Source: Terriglobia bacterium
Lineage (GTDB): Bacteria; Acidobacteriota; Terriglobia; Bryobacterales; Bryobacteraceae
DNA: 64,000 nucleotides
Assembly: GCA_025363475.1 (NCBI GenBank)
Contig: JANYDS010000012.1
Span: 35,753-99,752, forward strand
Reading direction: 5' to 3'
The translations under genes were made by a program, and so were the position numbers. Every line of letters starts with the position of its first letter. Position 1 is the stretch's first letter. The notes beneath the pieces were generated by a model, which did not search any database, had not been told where the DNA came from, and was given only the letters and a program-made list of their open reading frames with translations. Shown one piece after another: positions 17,034 to 24,044 of this stretch.

Positions 17034-17716
17034 CCGACTCCACGAACGGTGAGCACGTGGCGCGGGTTGGTGGGGTCGGTTTCGATGTAACGCCGAAGGC
17101 GCACGATGAAATTATCAATGGCGCGCGTGTCTGTATCTTCACGCAGGCCCCAGACTTCTTCGAGCATCGTCCTGCGTGACACCGGTTTGCCTTCATGGCG
17201 GATCAGGTAACGCAGGACGTTCATCTCCATGAGTGTGAGAGGGAAGACCTGATCGCGGACGCGGAGTTCCAGCATGTCGAACGCCACCGACTTGTCGCCA
17301 AAGGTAAATATCTGATCTTCCGGCGTGGCCGGCTGCGTGTCAAACCATTCGCGCCGACGCAGCAGGCCCTTAATGCGGGCGATCAGAATGCTCAGGTCAA
17401 ATGGCTTGGTGAGGTAATCGTCAGCCCCGGAGGCGAAGCCTTTCAGGACGTCTTCGGAATGCCCTCGCGCGGTGAGCATAAGGGTTGGCACGAAGCGGCC
17501 AGCTTTGCGCATTTCGGCAACCACGTCGAAGCCGTTGATACCCGGAAGCATGACATCAAGTACCACAACATCGAACGGGCTTGACTGCGCAATCACCAGA
17601 CCGAGCGCGGCCTCGCCGTTATCCACCACTTCCACGTCGTAGCCTTCGGCTTCGAGGTTAAAACGCAGACCGTCGGCCAGATGCTCTTCGTCTTCCACCA
17701 CCAGAATGCGGCTCAT
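16991..17716 (-). CDS. OmpR/PhoB-family response regulator
   Basis: The product is 241 residues. The receiver domain (1-120) has the acidic pocket VVEDEE, the phospho-acceptor aspartate in VVVLDVMLPGINGFDV, and the conserved lysine in DYLTKPFD. A winged-helix DNA-binding domain (145-235) ends with RAIDNFIVRLRRYIETDP and VLTVRGVGYRFE, typical of OmpR/PhoB. The start codon overlaps the kinase stop (ATGA, 17713-17716), so it is co-translated with the kinase and downstream of the desaturase. Its targets are unknown. Confidence 0.94.
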   Translation of the reverse strand: MSRILVVEDEEHLADGLRFNLEAEGYDVEVVDNGEAALGLVIAQSSPFDVVVLDVMLPGINGFDVVAEMRKAGRFVPTLMLTARGHSEDVLKGFASGADDYLTKPFDLSILIARIKGLLRRREWFDTQPATPEDQIFTFGDKSVAFDMLELRVRDQVFPLTLMEMNVLRYLIRHEGKPVSRRTMLEEVWGLREDTDTRAIDNFIVRLRRYIETDPTNPRHVLTVRGVGYRFEAFPPVAPSA

Positions 17717-18603
17717 ATCGTAATGGGAAACTGCAGGACGAAGGTGCTGCCATGGCCAGCGCCTTCGCTTTCCGCCCAGGCCCTGCCGCCATGTTTCTTC
17801 GCTACCGTGCGCACGATGAACAGGCCGAGGCCGGTGCCTTTCACGCGGGCGGCCAGCGGCCCGGTGGTGCGATAGAAACGGCGAAAGATGCGCTTCAACT
17901 CAGCCTGGGCGATGCCGGGGCCGTGATCCCTGACTCGTACGGCGGCGAAACGGTTGTCTTCCACGTCCGCGGAGACATTGATTCTGACATGGTTGCCGGA
18001 GTATTTAACGGCGTTGTCGATTAAGTTAGAGACTGCGGCACGCACTTCGTCATAGTCGCCCATTATCGGCAACACCGGACCAGGTTCGTACTGGAGCGAT
18101 TCCGGTGACAGATGGTGCAGAATGCGTCCGCGTTCCACACATTCAGTGACCAGCTGCTGCAGGTTCATGGGCGCGCGGTTGGACCGGTGGGCAGAAGAAC
18201 CGAGCCGGCTGGTGCGGAGGATTTGTTCGATGGTGCCGAGCAGACGGTCGCTGTCGGCGAGGATGGTGCGGTAGAACTCGCTGCGCTTCGATTCATCCAC
18301 ATTGCGTGTTTGCAGCGTTTCAACGTAGAGGCGGATGGAGGCGACGGGAGTTTTGAGTTCGTGGGTTACGGCGTTGATAAAAGCATCATGCTGCTCATTA
18401 CGCCTGATTTCACGAACCAGAAAGACAGTGTTGACCACGACGCCCGCGACGATCAGGGCCAGCAGCAGAATTCCGAGGAAGAGAAGAAGGCCTGTACGCC
18501 AGTTGAGAATAACCCAGCCGACGTACAGGAGAATAATGATGACAACGAGGGCGGCACCCAGAACGATGAAAGCGGTGGACTTTCCCCGCCGTGTGCCGAC
18601 CAT
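17713..18603 (-). CDS. sensor histidine kinase with two membrane spans and no periplasmic domain
   Basis: The product is 296 residues. Two adjacent membrane helices (about 11-32 and 38-63) are separated by only a few residues, so there is no extracytoplasmic sensor. The HisKA domain holds the phosphorylated histidine in NAVTHELKTPVASIRLYVETLQ. The HATPase_c domain has NLIDNAVKYSG (N box), DHGPGIA (G1) and GTGLGLFIVR (G2). Intramembrane-sensing kinases of this layout detect envelope or membrane state. It starts 9 nt after the desaturase stop and overlaps the regulator gene by 4 nt. Confidence 0.93.
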   Translation of the reverse strand: MVGTRRGKSTAFIVLGAALVVIIILLYVGWVILNWRTGLLLFLGILLLALIVAGVVVNTVFLVREIRRNEQHDAFINAVTHELKTPVASIRLYVETLQTRNVDESKRSEFYRTILADSDRLLGTIEQILRTSRLGSSAHRSNRAPMNLQQLVTECVERGRILHHLSPESLQYEPGPVLPIMGDYDEVRAAVSNLIDNAVKYSGNHVRINVSADVEDNRFAAVRVRDHGPGIAQAELKRIFRRFYRTTGPLAARVKGTGLGLFIVRTVAKKHGGRAWAESEGAGHGSTFVLQFPITI

Positions 18604-18612
18604 GAAACCAGC

Positions 18613-19494
18613 TTACGCTGCTTCTCGTTCCTGAACTAACTGCGAATCAACTTTCGCGACTTTCAGATCCCAAACCAGGCCGACGGACTTGAGGATATTG
18701 GCCAGAATCCAGGAGTGATCGAGTTCATACCAGGCCAGGCCGTGGCGGACGGAGGTGGGGTGCGCATGGTGGTTGTTGTGCCAGCCTTCACCGAAGGTGA
18801 GAGCGGCAACCCACCAGTTGTTGCGGGAATCGTCACGAGTTGCAAAGCGGCGTCCGCCCCACATGTGGGTAGCGGAATTCACCAGCCAGGTGGCGTGAAG
18901 GCCGAAGACGACGCGGACACATGTGCCCCACAGCATCATCGGCAGGCCGCCGATGGCCAGCAGGATTACAGAGAGGATCACGAGCGGCACCCAGTGCCAG
19001 TTGGTCAGTTCGCGGTAAAAACGGTGTTTTGCCAGATCGGGCGCATACTTGCCCATCAGTTTGGTGTTGTTGTGGTTGCCTTCGCCGAAGATGATCCAGC
19101 CCATGTGCGCCCAGAAGAAACCATCTTTCGGGGAGTGCGGATCGCCTTCCTGATCCGATTTCTGGTGGTGGACGCGGTGGACAGCTACCCAGAACAGGGG
19201 GCCGCCTTCGAGAGTGAGTGCGCCGCAAACGGCGAGGAAATATTCAAACCACAGCGGGCATTTGTAGCCGCGGTGGGTGTGGAGCCGATGGTAGCCCATG
19301 CTGATGCCGAGGCCAATCGTCATCCAGTAAAGGAAGACCGTGACCCAGAAAGCCGTCCAGCTGAACATAAAAAGGGCCGCGATGGCACCGATATGAAGAG
19401 CTATGAGAGCGACGGTTGTGGTCCAGTTGAGCCCCTTGGGACGGGGGAAATTCAGGGTTTCAGTTATAAGAACCGGGGATTCCTGTGTAGTCAT
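18613..19494 (-). CDS. acyl-CoA/acyl-lipid delta-9-type fatty acid desaturase
   Basis: The product is 293 residues with four hydrophobic helices. The three histidine boxes that bind the di-iron centre are GYHRLHTHRGY, VHRVHHQKSDQ and GWHNNHHAHP. It introduces a cis double bond into membrane acyl chains. The ATG at 19494 is the only plausible start and sits inside the loop of a perfect inverted repeat (see separate entry). A two-component pair follows immediately downstream on the same strand, a context that suggests a link to membrane-fluidity control. Confidence 0.93.
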   Translation of the reverse strand: MTTQESPVLITETLNFPRPKGLNWTTTVALIALHIGAIAALFMFSWTAFWVTVFLYWMTIGLGISMGYHRLHTHRGYKCPLWFEYFLAVCGALTLEGGPLFWVAVHRVHHQKSDQEGDPHSPKDGFFWAHMGWIIFGEGNHNNTKLMGKYAPDLAKHRFYRELTNWHWVPLVILSVILLAIGGLPMMLWGTCVRVVFGLHATWLVNSATHMWGGRRFATRDDSRNNWWVAALTFGEGWHNNHHAHPTSVRHGLAWYELDHSWILANILKSVGLVWDLKVAKVDSQLVQEREAA

Positions 19495-19523
19495 TGCAAT
19501 TGAAGACTATCAGGAATCCCCGG
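19473..19523 (-). promoter_or_regulatory. 13-bp inverted repeat hairpin enclosing the desaturase start codon
   Basis: CCGGGGATTCCTG (19473-19485) and CAGGAATCCCCGG (19511-19523) are perfect reverse complements separated by 25 nt. In the mRNA this forms a 13-bp GC-rich stem whose loop contains the desaturase ATG (19494-19492). The 3' stem strand is codons 3-8 of the gene. No purine-rich Shine-Dalgarno lies in the loop. The element could be a translational switch, a thermosensitive structure, or a DNA operator. Function is inferred from position only. Confidence 0.6.
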
Positions 19524-19572
19524 GTGCGATTGTAAGACTTCTGTCGCCGGGCTATACTGCGATTTTTTGCTG

Positions 19573-20091
19573 CTATTTCTTGATGGTGCCGCAAGCGATA
19601 CGGTCGCCGGCGTTGCCTGCGGGGTCAGACTTCATGTCATCGCCTTTGGCGTGAACCATGAGGGCCGTACCGCCGCCAGTGAAGACGGACATGGAGCCTT
19701 CGCCGAGGGTTACACGGGGGTCCATGACGATTGCCTTCGAAGTGCCTTTGGCTGTGACCATGAAATTCGGCATGTCGCCGGCATGGGGGCCTTCCGGGTT
19801 GTCCGTGCCATGTTTCTTGCTTTCCGGGTTGAAATGGCCTTCAGCAGTGGTGAACTTGGGACCTTCGCAAACTGCGGTTTTGTGGATGTGGATAGCGTGC
19901 TCGCCAGCGGGCAGGCCTTTGAGGTTCAGGGCGATTTTAACGCCTTTACCGCCCGGACCCGTGGAAAGTTTGGCGGTACCGACGTCTTTGCCTTCACCGT
20001 CTTTAAGAGAAACCATGACAGGCTTGCTGGCGGCCTGCAGCGCGGCTCCGAAGAGACCGATTGCTACGAGAGCTAAAAGTTGTTTTTTCAT
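19573..20091 (-). CDS. sodC: Cu/Zn superoxide dismutase, exported
   Basis: The product is 172 residues with an N-terminal signal peptide (LLALVAIGLFGAALQAAS). It dismutates superoxide in the periplasm. Metal ligands are visible: HAIHIHKTAVC (copper histidines and the disulfide cysteine), EGHFNPESKKHG, PHAGDMPN (zinc His/Asp), LMVHAKGDD (last copper His), and IACGTI (second disulfide cysteine). A Shine-Dalgarno (AGGAGTAT) precedes the ATG. The gene precedes the desaturase on the same strand with a 78-nt gap. Confidence 0.94.
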   Translation of the reverse strand: MKKQLLALVAIGLFGAALQAASKPVMVSLKDGEGKDVGTAKLSTGPGGKGVKIALNLKGLPAGEHAIHIHKTAVCEGPKFTTAEGHFNPESKKHGTDNPEGPHAGDMPNFMVTAKGTSKAIVMDPRVTLGEGSMSVFTGGGTALMVHAKGDDMKSDPAGNAGDRIACGTIKK

Positions 20092-20120
20092 ATACTCCTT
20101 CTCCTAATAGTTTCTCATGC

Positions 20121-20318
20121 ACGAAGGGTGCCTGGGGGCGAACAATTGAATCGGAACCGGACTCTTACTCCGGGGGACGAGCGGAAAGACATGGCACTCA
20201 TCCATTCCCAACATACGGCTTCCGTTGTAATGATCTGAGCCTGGGACCTGACCAAATACTTCTGCCATTCGACGGCGGAGGAGTGAAACTGATCACGTCG
20301 GCGAAATATGGGGCAGGC
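20121..20318 (-). pseudogene. PIN-domain toxin remnant (internal deletion and truncated 3' end)
   Basis: Directly after the antitoxin stop, one frame reads PYFAD. The next frame reads RRRDQFHSSAVEWQKYLV and then IITTEAVCWEWMSAMS. In intact PIN toxins these blocks belong to one protein: an N-terminal Asp motif, then about ten residues, then xRDQxH..A, then TTEAVLxEWLNALS. Here the intervening codons are missing. The junction lies in the shared bases CGCCGAC, which looks like a microhomology deletion. After AMS the sequence no longer resembles PIN, so the C-terminal catalytic half is lost. The boundaries are approximate. Confidence 0.55.
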
Positions 20319-20322
20319 AGCT

Positions 20323-20559
20323 TCAGCTCCGGCGCGGTGTACCGTACAGGTAGTAGTCGTGCTGCGCGGAAAGATCGGCGGGCAAGTCATCGACCACGGC
20401 ATTGTCGGCCAGCCATTGCAGCGCCGGAATCTCCCGCAACGCCGGTTCTCCCTCGCCAGAGGTGTCGATGTGCACGATAAAGGGCTGGTCCAGTGGCAAA
20501 TCCACCGTGTGGTCGGGAACAATTACCCTCCCGTCGAAGTGAGCATGAAACGCAATCAT
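20323..20559 (-). CDS. AF2212-like / VapB-type antitoxin
   Basis: The start was set at ATG 20559 because MIAFHAHFDGRVIVPDHTVDLP is the normal beginning of this family (FDGKVIxPDEPLDLP). The track's longer start adds unrelated residues. The 78-residue product ends LPADLSAQHDYYLYGTPRR, again as in the family. Such proteins are antitoxins encoded next to PIN-domain ribonucleases. The reading frame is intact, but the adjacent PIN toxin is broken, so it has no functional partner here. Confidence 0.7.
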   Translation of the reverse strand: MIAFHAHFDGRVIVPDHTVDLPLDQPFIVHIDTSGEGEPALREIPALQWLADNAVVDDLPADLSAQHDYYLYGTPRRS

Positions 20560-20747
20560 TGACGAATCCACCGGAGACAAGTATGCCAGACAGCGGTTCC
20601 GGGAGTGATCGTCTGTTACTTCCTGCCCGGCGCGAGTTTCTGCCAGTCGGTGATCAGGCTCGCAAAAGTGAGGGATGAGATCGGCACCCTTCACGCGGTG
20701 GGCAAACGCGATGACCCGACGGGCTTATCGGGCTTGCTGATCTGAGG
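20560..20747. other. gene-poor interval between antitoxin and kinase
   Basis: A minus-strand open frame continues upstream of the antitoxin ATG (MKGADLIPHFCEPDHRL...), but it resembles no family I recognise and has no clear ribosome-binding site. I see no RNA gene or repeat here. The antitoxin promoter presumably lies in this interval. Confidence 0.4.
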
Positions 20748-23294
20748 CTATTTCGTCGGCGGTTTCCAGTTTTGTATCAGGTGGATGGGTTCGGAGGTCG
20801 TGTCCTGCAGTTGGCTATTAACCAGAAAACGGCCGTCGTGCGCAACATCATACTGCTGCCTCGTAACCGCAACCTGCAAAATGTGCGTCTGAAACAACGC
20901 CTCGGGAGTCCCCAACGCGAACGTCCCGCCTTTCATCGCGCCCGTCATCGCGATAGGGACAGCCATCAGTTTGTCATCGAGCGAGACGTAGTACAACTCT
21001 TTGCCATCCGCGCGCCACCGCGGCGCAAGGCCACCCCCAGTGGATACCTGCCACTGCCCGCCTGACACAGGAAACGGCCGTACGTAAATCTCATTGCGGC
21101 CAGATTCGTTCGACTGGTAGGCAACCCACTTGCCATCCGGTGAGAACACCCCTTGCTCAACGTTGAACGGCGTGCTCAGAAAGGGAAACGGCTTCCGGTC
21201 GCCGGGCACTGGTTTATCCGTCACGGGCAAGACCATCAGGCCGTTGTTCTTCCGGCTCCAGTAGAGGATGAAACGCCCGTCGGGCGACCAGGAATTGGGC
21301 CGCTTGTCTTCCGCTGACTCCAACAGAACTTCCTCGTTGCCCGAACCGTTGGCCGGTTTTTGATAGAGATCGAAGACTCCTTTGCGGTTGGATCCGTACG
21401 CAAGGCGCGAGCCATCGGGCGACCAGATGGCGTAGCGGTCAGCTGCCGGGTCGAAAGTGAACCGGGTCGCGCGTGCACCATCCTGTATCCAGATGTCTCC
21501 CGACCCAATGGACCCGCGCGTGATGGCCGCCCGCAGACCGTCCGGAGAAAGTTCGGGATACCTCATACTGGAATCCTCCGGAGCCCCGAATGTACCCAGG
21601 TTCTGGCCGGCCCGGTTGAACCAGGTCAGTTGCCTTCGGGTTCCCGCGCCGGCCCGCCACGCGATCAGCCCCGAAGCCGATACGGAGAAGCTTCCGGCTT
21701 GACTGTTTTGATCGAGGCCCCCCCCCTGCGCCAGGGTGACAGGATCGCCGGATAGCTGGCCACGATCGGCGTCGAAGCCCTGTGCCACCAGAGCGCCTCC
21801 CCGCACTCGGACCAGCCATCCCGGTGCGAGATATTCGCCTGCCGATTCGGTGCCGGGTGCCAACCCAGCGAGTCGGCTGGGCGCGCTGCCGTCCAGGGAC
21901 CCCAGCCAGATCGCCGGATCCTCGCCCATCACTGCGAACAGGAACTTTTTTTCGCCAGGGAGAAAGCGCGGGGCGCGGTGGCCGGCTTGCCCCTTGCCAA
22001 TCTTTGTCAATGTAGCTCTCGGGCCGCCTGCCGCAGGTATGCGGAACACGGAAGAATTGCCGTTCCCGACGAACAGGATCACTCCGTTGCCCCAGGTGCC
22101 TTGTCCGATGCCGACATCATCCAGAGTCTGCGGTTGGCCGCCGCCGAGATCGATTCGTTTCAATTTCTGGTCCGCGAAGAAGCCCAGAGAGCGGCTGTCG
22201 GGTGACCAGAAGGGGTTCACCGCGCCTTCGGTACCTGGCAGGGGCTGCGCTGAAGTCGAATCCAGCGAGCGCACCCACAGGCGCGAAGCGCCGTCGCCGG
22301 ATGCAATGAAGGCGATCTTTCTTCCGTCCGGTGACAGCGCGAACGATTCCGGAGAGATGGTCCCGGGAGTGACGACATCAAGGCGGGTCTCCGGGGCAGC
22401 GGGAGGCAGGGTCGCGAAATGAAAAAAGACTGAGGCGACTGTTGTCAGCCCGAGCGCGGCTGCAAAAATCCACGGCAGTTTCGAACTCGCCCGCACCGGC
22501 TCTGCTGCGCCCTGGAGCATTTCCGCCCAGTCCCCAATCCCGCGCAGCCGCTTGTTAGGGTCCTTCTCCAGGCACCGCCCGAGCAACCGTCGCACCTTCT
22601 CCGGTGCCAGCGTCAGGTCCGGGTCCTTCGTCAGAATCGCCGCGAGGGAATCGGTAACTGTCGCGCCGTGGAACAGCCTCTTCGCCGTCACCATTTCATA
22701 CAGCACCACGCCAAAGGCCCAGATGTCTGCGCGCTTATCCACCACCTGCCCGCGAGCCTGTTCGGGACTCATGTACCCGGCGCTCCCCATGATCATGCCG
22801 GCAACCGACAACATCGTAGGAGAATCAGCCGTGAGTTCCTGCGCCTCGCCCGCTTTCGCCAAACCGAAATCCAGGACTTTAACCGAACCATCGGGCCGGA
22901 TTTTGACATTCGCCGGTTTCAGATCCCGATGCACGATCCCCTTCTCGTGCGCCGCCTCCAAAGCATCGGCAATCTGTTTCGCAATTCCGAGCGCCTCATC
23001 CAGCGGAACTGGCCCTGACTTGATCCGTTCCGCCAGAGTGGAACCCTCGATGTATTCCATTACCAGGTAATCCGGTCCCACATCGTGCAGCGTGCAGATA
23101 TTGGGATGATTGAGCGCCGCAACGGCCCGCGCTTCAGTAAGAAACCGTCCGCTAAACCCTACCAGCGAAGTCTTGATCGCCACATCCCGTTTCAACCGCG
23201 AATCATGCGCACGCCAAACCTCACCCATCCCGCCTTTGCCGATGGCAGAGACAATTTCATAGGGTCCGAGTTTGGCGCCGGGTTTCAGTTCCAT
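20748..23294 (-). CDS. Ser/Thr protein kinase with C-terminal PD40 beta-propeller
   Basis: The product is 848 residues. The PknB-type kinase domain (about 12-265) has the glycine loop GKGGMGEVW, catalytic lysine VAIK, HRDLKPANVKI and DFGLAK, so it should be active. One membrane helix lies near 275-297 (IFAAALGLTTVASVFFHFA). The remainder is a TolB-like propeller with repeated SPDGRxxxF motifs (LSPDGRKIAFIAS, WSPDSRSLGFFAD, WSPDGSRLAYGSN, FSPDGKWVAYQS). The propeller is predicted to be extracytoplasmic and ligand- or wall-sensing. This fusion is abundant in Acidobacteria. It appears monocistronic. Confidence 0.93.
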   Translation of the reverse strand: MELKPGAKLGPYEIVSAIGKGGMGEVWRAHDSRLKRDVAIKTSLVGFSGRFLTEARAVAALNHPNICTLHDVGPDYLVMEYIEGSTLAERIKSGPVPLDEALGIAKQIADALEAAHEKGIVHRDLKPANVKIRPDGSVKVLDFGLAKAGEAQELTADSPTMLSVAGMIMGSAGYMSPEQARGQVVDKRADIWAFGVVLYEMVTAKRLFHGATVTDSLAAILTKDPDLTLAPEKVRRLLGRCLEKDPNKRLRGIGDWAEMLQGAAEPVRASSKLPWIFAAALGLTTVASVFFHFATLPPAAPETRLDVVTPGTISPESFALSPDGRKIAFIASGDGASRLWVRSLDSTSAQPLPGTEGAVNPFWSPDSRSLGFFADQKLKRIDLGGGQPQTLDDVGIGQGTWGNGVILFVGNGNSSVFRIPAAGGPRATLTKIGKGQAGHRAPRFLPGEKKFLFAVMGEDPAIWLGSLDGSAPSRLAGLAPGTESAGEYLAPGWLVRVRGGALVAQGFDADRGQLSGDPVTLAQGGGLDQNSQAGSFSVSASGLIAWRAGAGTRRQLTWFNRAGQNLGTFGAPEDSSMRYPELSPDGLRAAITRGSIGSGDIWIQDGARATRFTFDPAADRYAIWSPDGSRLAYGSNRKGVFDLYQKPANGSGNEEVLLESAEDKRPNSWSPDGRFILYWSRKNNGLMVLPVTDKPVPGDRKPFPFLSTPFNVEQGVFSPDGKWVAYQSNESGRNEIYVRPFPVSGGQWQVSTGGGLAPRWRADGKELYYVSLDDKLMAVPIAMTGAMKGGTFALGTPEALFQTHILQVAVTRQQYDVAHDGRFLVNSQLQDTTSEPIHLIQNWKPPTK

Positions 23295-23327
23295 TGAGAG
23301 GTTTGTTAACGGTTGATTTGTTCGTAA

Positions 23328-23570
23328 CTAGACGGGCCGCTGAGTGCGGGTGCGGCGTGCAACCTCGGACAGCGAACGCAGCGCAGCATTCACCGCTTCA
23401 GCGCTGGGAAAAAGATCCACCAATTCAGGATCCACGATTACTACGTTCGAGCGCAGACTCAGCTGCCTAACATATTTGCCTCGCAGAAGTTTCGGAAAAT
23501 CTGACGCCTTATATTCCGCGCGCATTTCGGACGGCTTATCTTCGGACAGTCTATCAATGGATTTCTTCAT
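23328..23570 (-). CDS. BrnA-like antitoxin
   Basis: The start was set at ATG 23570, giving 80 residues beginning MKKSIDRLSEDKPSEMRAEY. Family features are MRAEY followed by RGKY (KLLRGKYVRQLSLRSN), VVIVDPELVDLFPSAEAVNAALRSL, and a basic tail. The track's extra upstream residues are the remains of the toxin gene read in another frame. In BrnTA modules the antitoxin follows and overlaps the toxin, as here. The frame is intact, whereas the toxin is broken. Confidence 0.7.
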   Translation of the reverse strand: MKKSIDRLSEDKPSEMRAEYKASDFPKLLRGKYVRQLSLRSNVVIVDPELVDLFPSAEAVNAALRSLSEVARRTRTQRPV

Positions 23571-23706
23571 AAATCTTTCTCTCCACCCGCGTCGCCGGTC
23601 GGGCGCTGACAGGGGATCATAAAACACGCTAACAGCTTGCGGGAAAAGAAATCCAGTGCTTTCTGAGATTCGCTGCAGCCTTCCTCTCGTCCCATTCGAA
23701 ACGCAC
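23554..23706 (-). pseudogene. BrnT toxin remnant (frameshift plus internal deletion)
   Basis: From GTG 23706 the frame reads VRFEWDERKAAANLRKHWISF, the BrnT N-terminus. The next frame continues QAVSVFYDPLSA, so one extra C in the CCC run breaks it. The third piece, SARPATRVERKIYEE, ends at 23554 and matches the BrnT C-terminus (ISARxATRxERxxYEE). The roughly 40 central residues between PLS and SAR are missing, with the junction at the shared TGTCAGCG. The 3' end overlaps the antitoxin start by 17 nt, the usual BrnT/BrnA layout. The toxin cannot be functional. Confidence 0.65.
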
Positions 23707-23770
23707 CGGGAAAATTTCCCCGCTTAAGTATAGCGGCGCGTGGACACGGGACCAATACCGGCGGTGCGCT

Positions 23771-23998
23771 TCACGCGGCGGGCAAAATCAGAACTTCGCT
23801 GATCACTTCAGTGCCCCGCAGCGCAACTTCTGAAAGCTCACGGTTGGCCTCAAGCACCATCGCGACCGCCTCTGCCAGATTCGCCCGCGCTTCCGTCAGG
23901 GTTGCTCCCTGCGTGTTAGCACCCGGCAGTTCCTCGGCGAAGGCCACATAGCCCTCGGGAATCTTCATGTAAACAGCCGTGAATTGCATTTGGCTCAT
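23771..23998 (-). CDS. hicB: HicB-family antitoxin (orphan)
   Basis: The product is 75 residues from ATG 23998, or 72 from ATG 23989 (MQFTAVYMKIPEGYVAFAEE). The HicB fold signature is visible as the strand pair VYMKIPEGYVAFAEELPGAN followed by TLTEARANLAEAVAMVLEAN. HicB normally neutralises the HicA mRNA interferase encoded beside it. No HicA-like frame (about 60 residues with a conserved GSHxxxxH core) is present on either side; the toxin appears lost. The gene is otherwise intact and lacks a C-terminal DNA-binding domain. Confidence 0.75.
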   Translation of the reverse strand: MSQMQFTAVYMKIPEGYVAFAEELPGANTQGATLTEARANLAEAVAMVLEANRELSEVALRGTEVISEVLILPAA

Positions 23999-24044
23999 AC
24001 GCGTGCAGCATACCAGCACGAAGGGAGACTGCTTAACTGATCGC

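Noticed and set aside
20560-20694. Upstream extension of the AF2212-like antitoxin ORF to 20694
   Set aside because: Residues before MIAFHAHFDG do not resemble the family and the internal ATG gives the normal N-terminus.
21736-22422. 228-residue plus-strand ORF
   Set aside because: Antisense to the kinase-propeller gene; Pro/Arg/Ser-rich translation typical of shadows in GC-rich DNA.
23720-23770. Possible HicA C-terminal echo after hicB (APPVLVPCPRAAILKRG)
   Set aside because: Only about 15 residues vaguely resemble the HicA end, with no catalytic histidine region; not enough to call a remnant.
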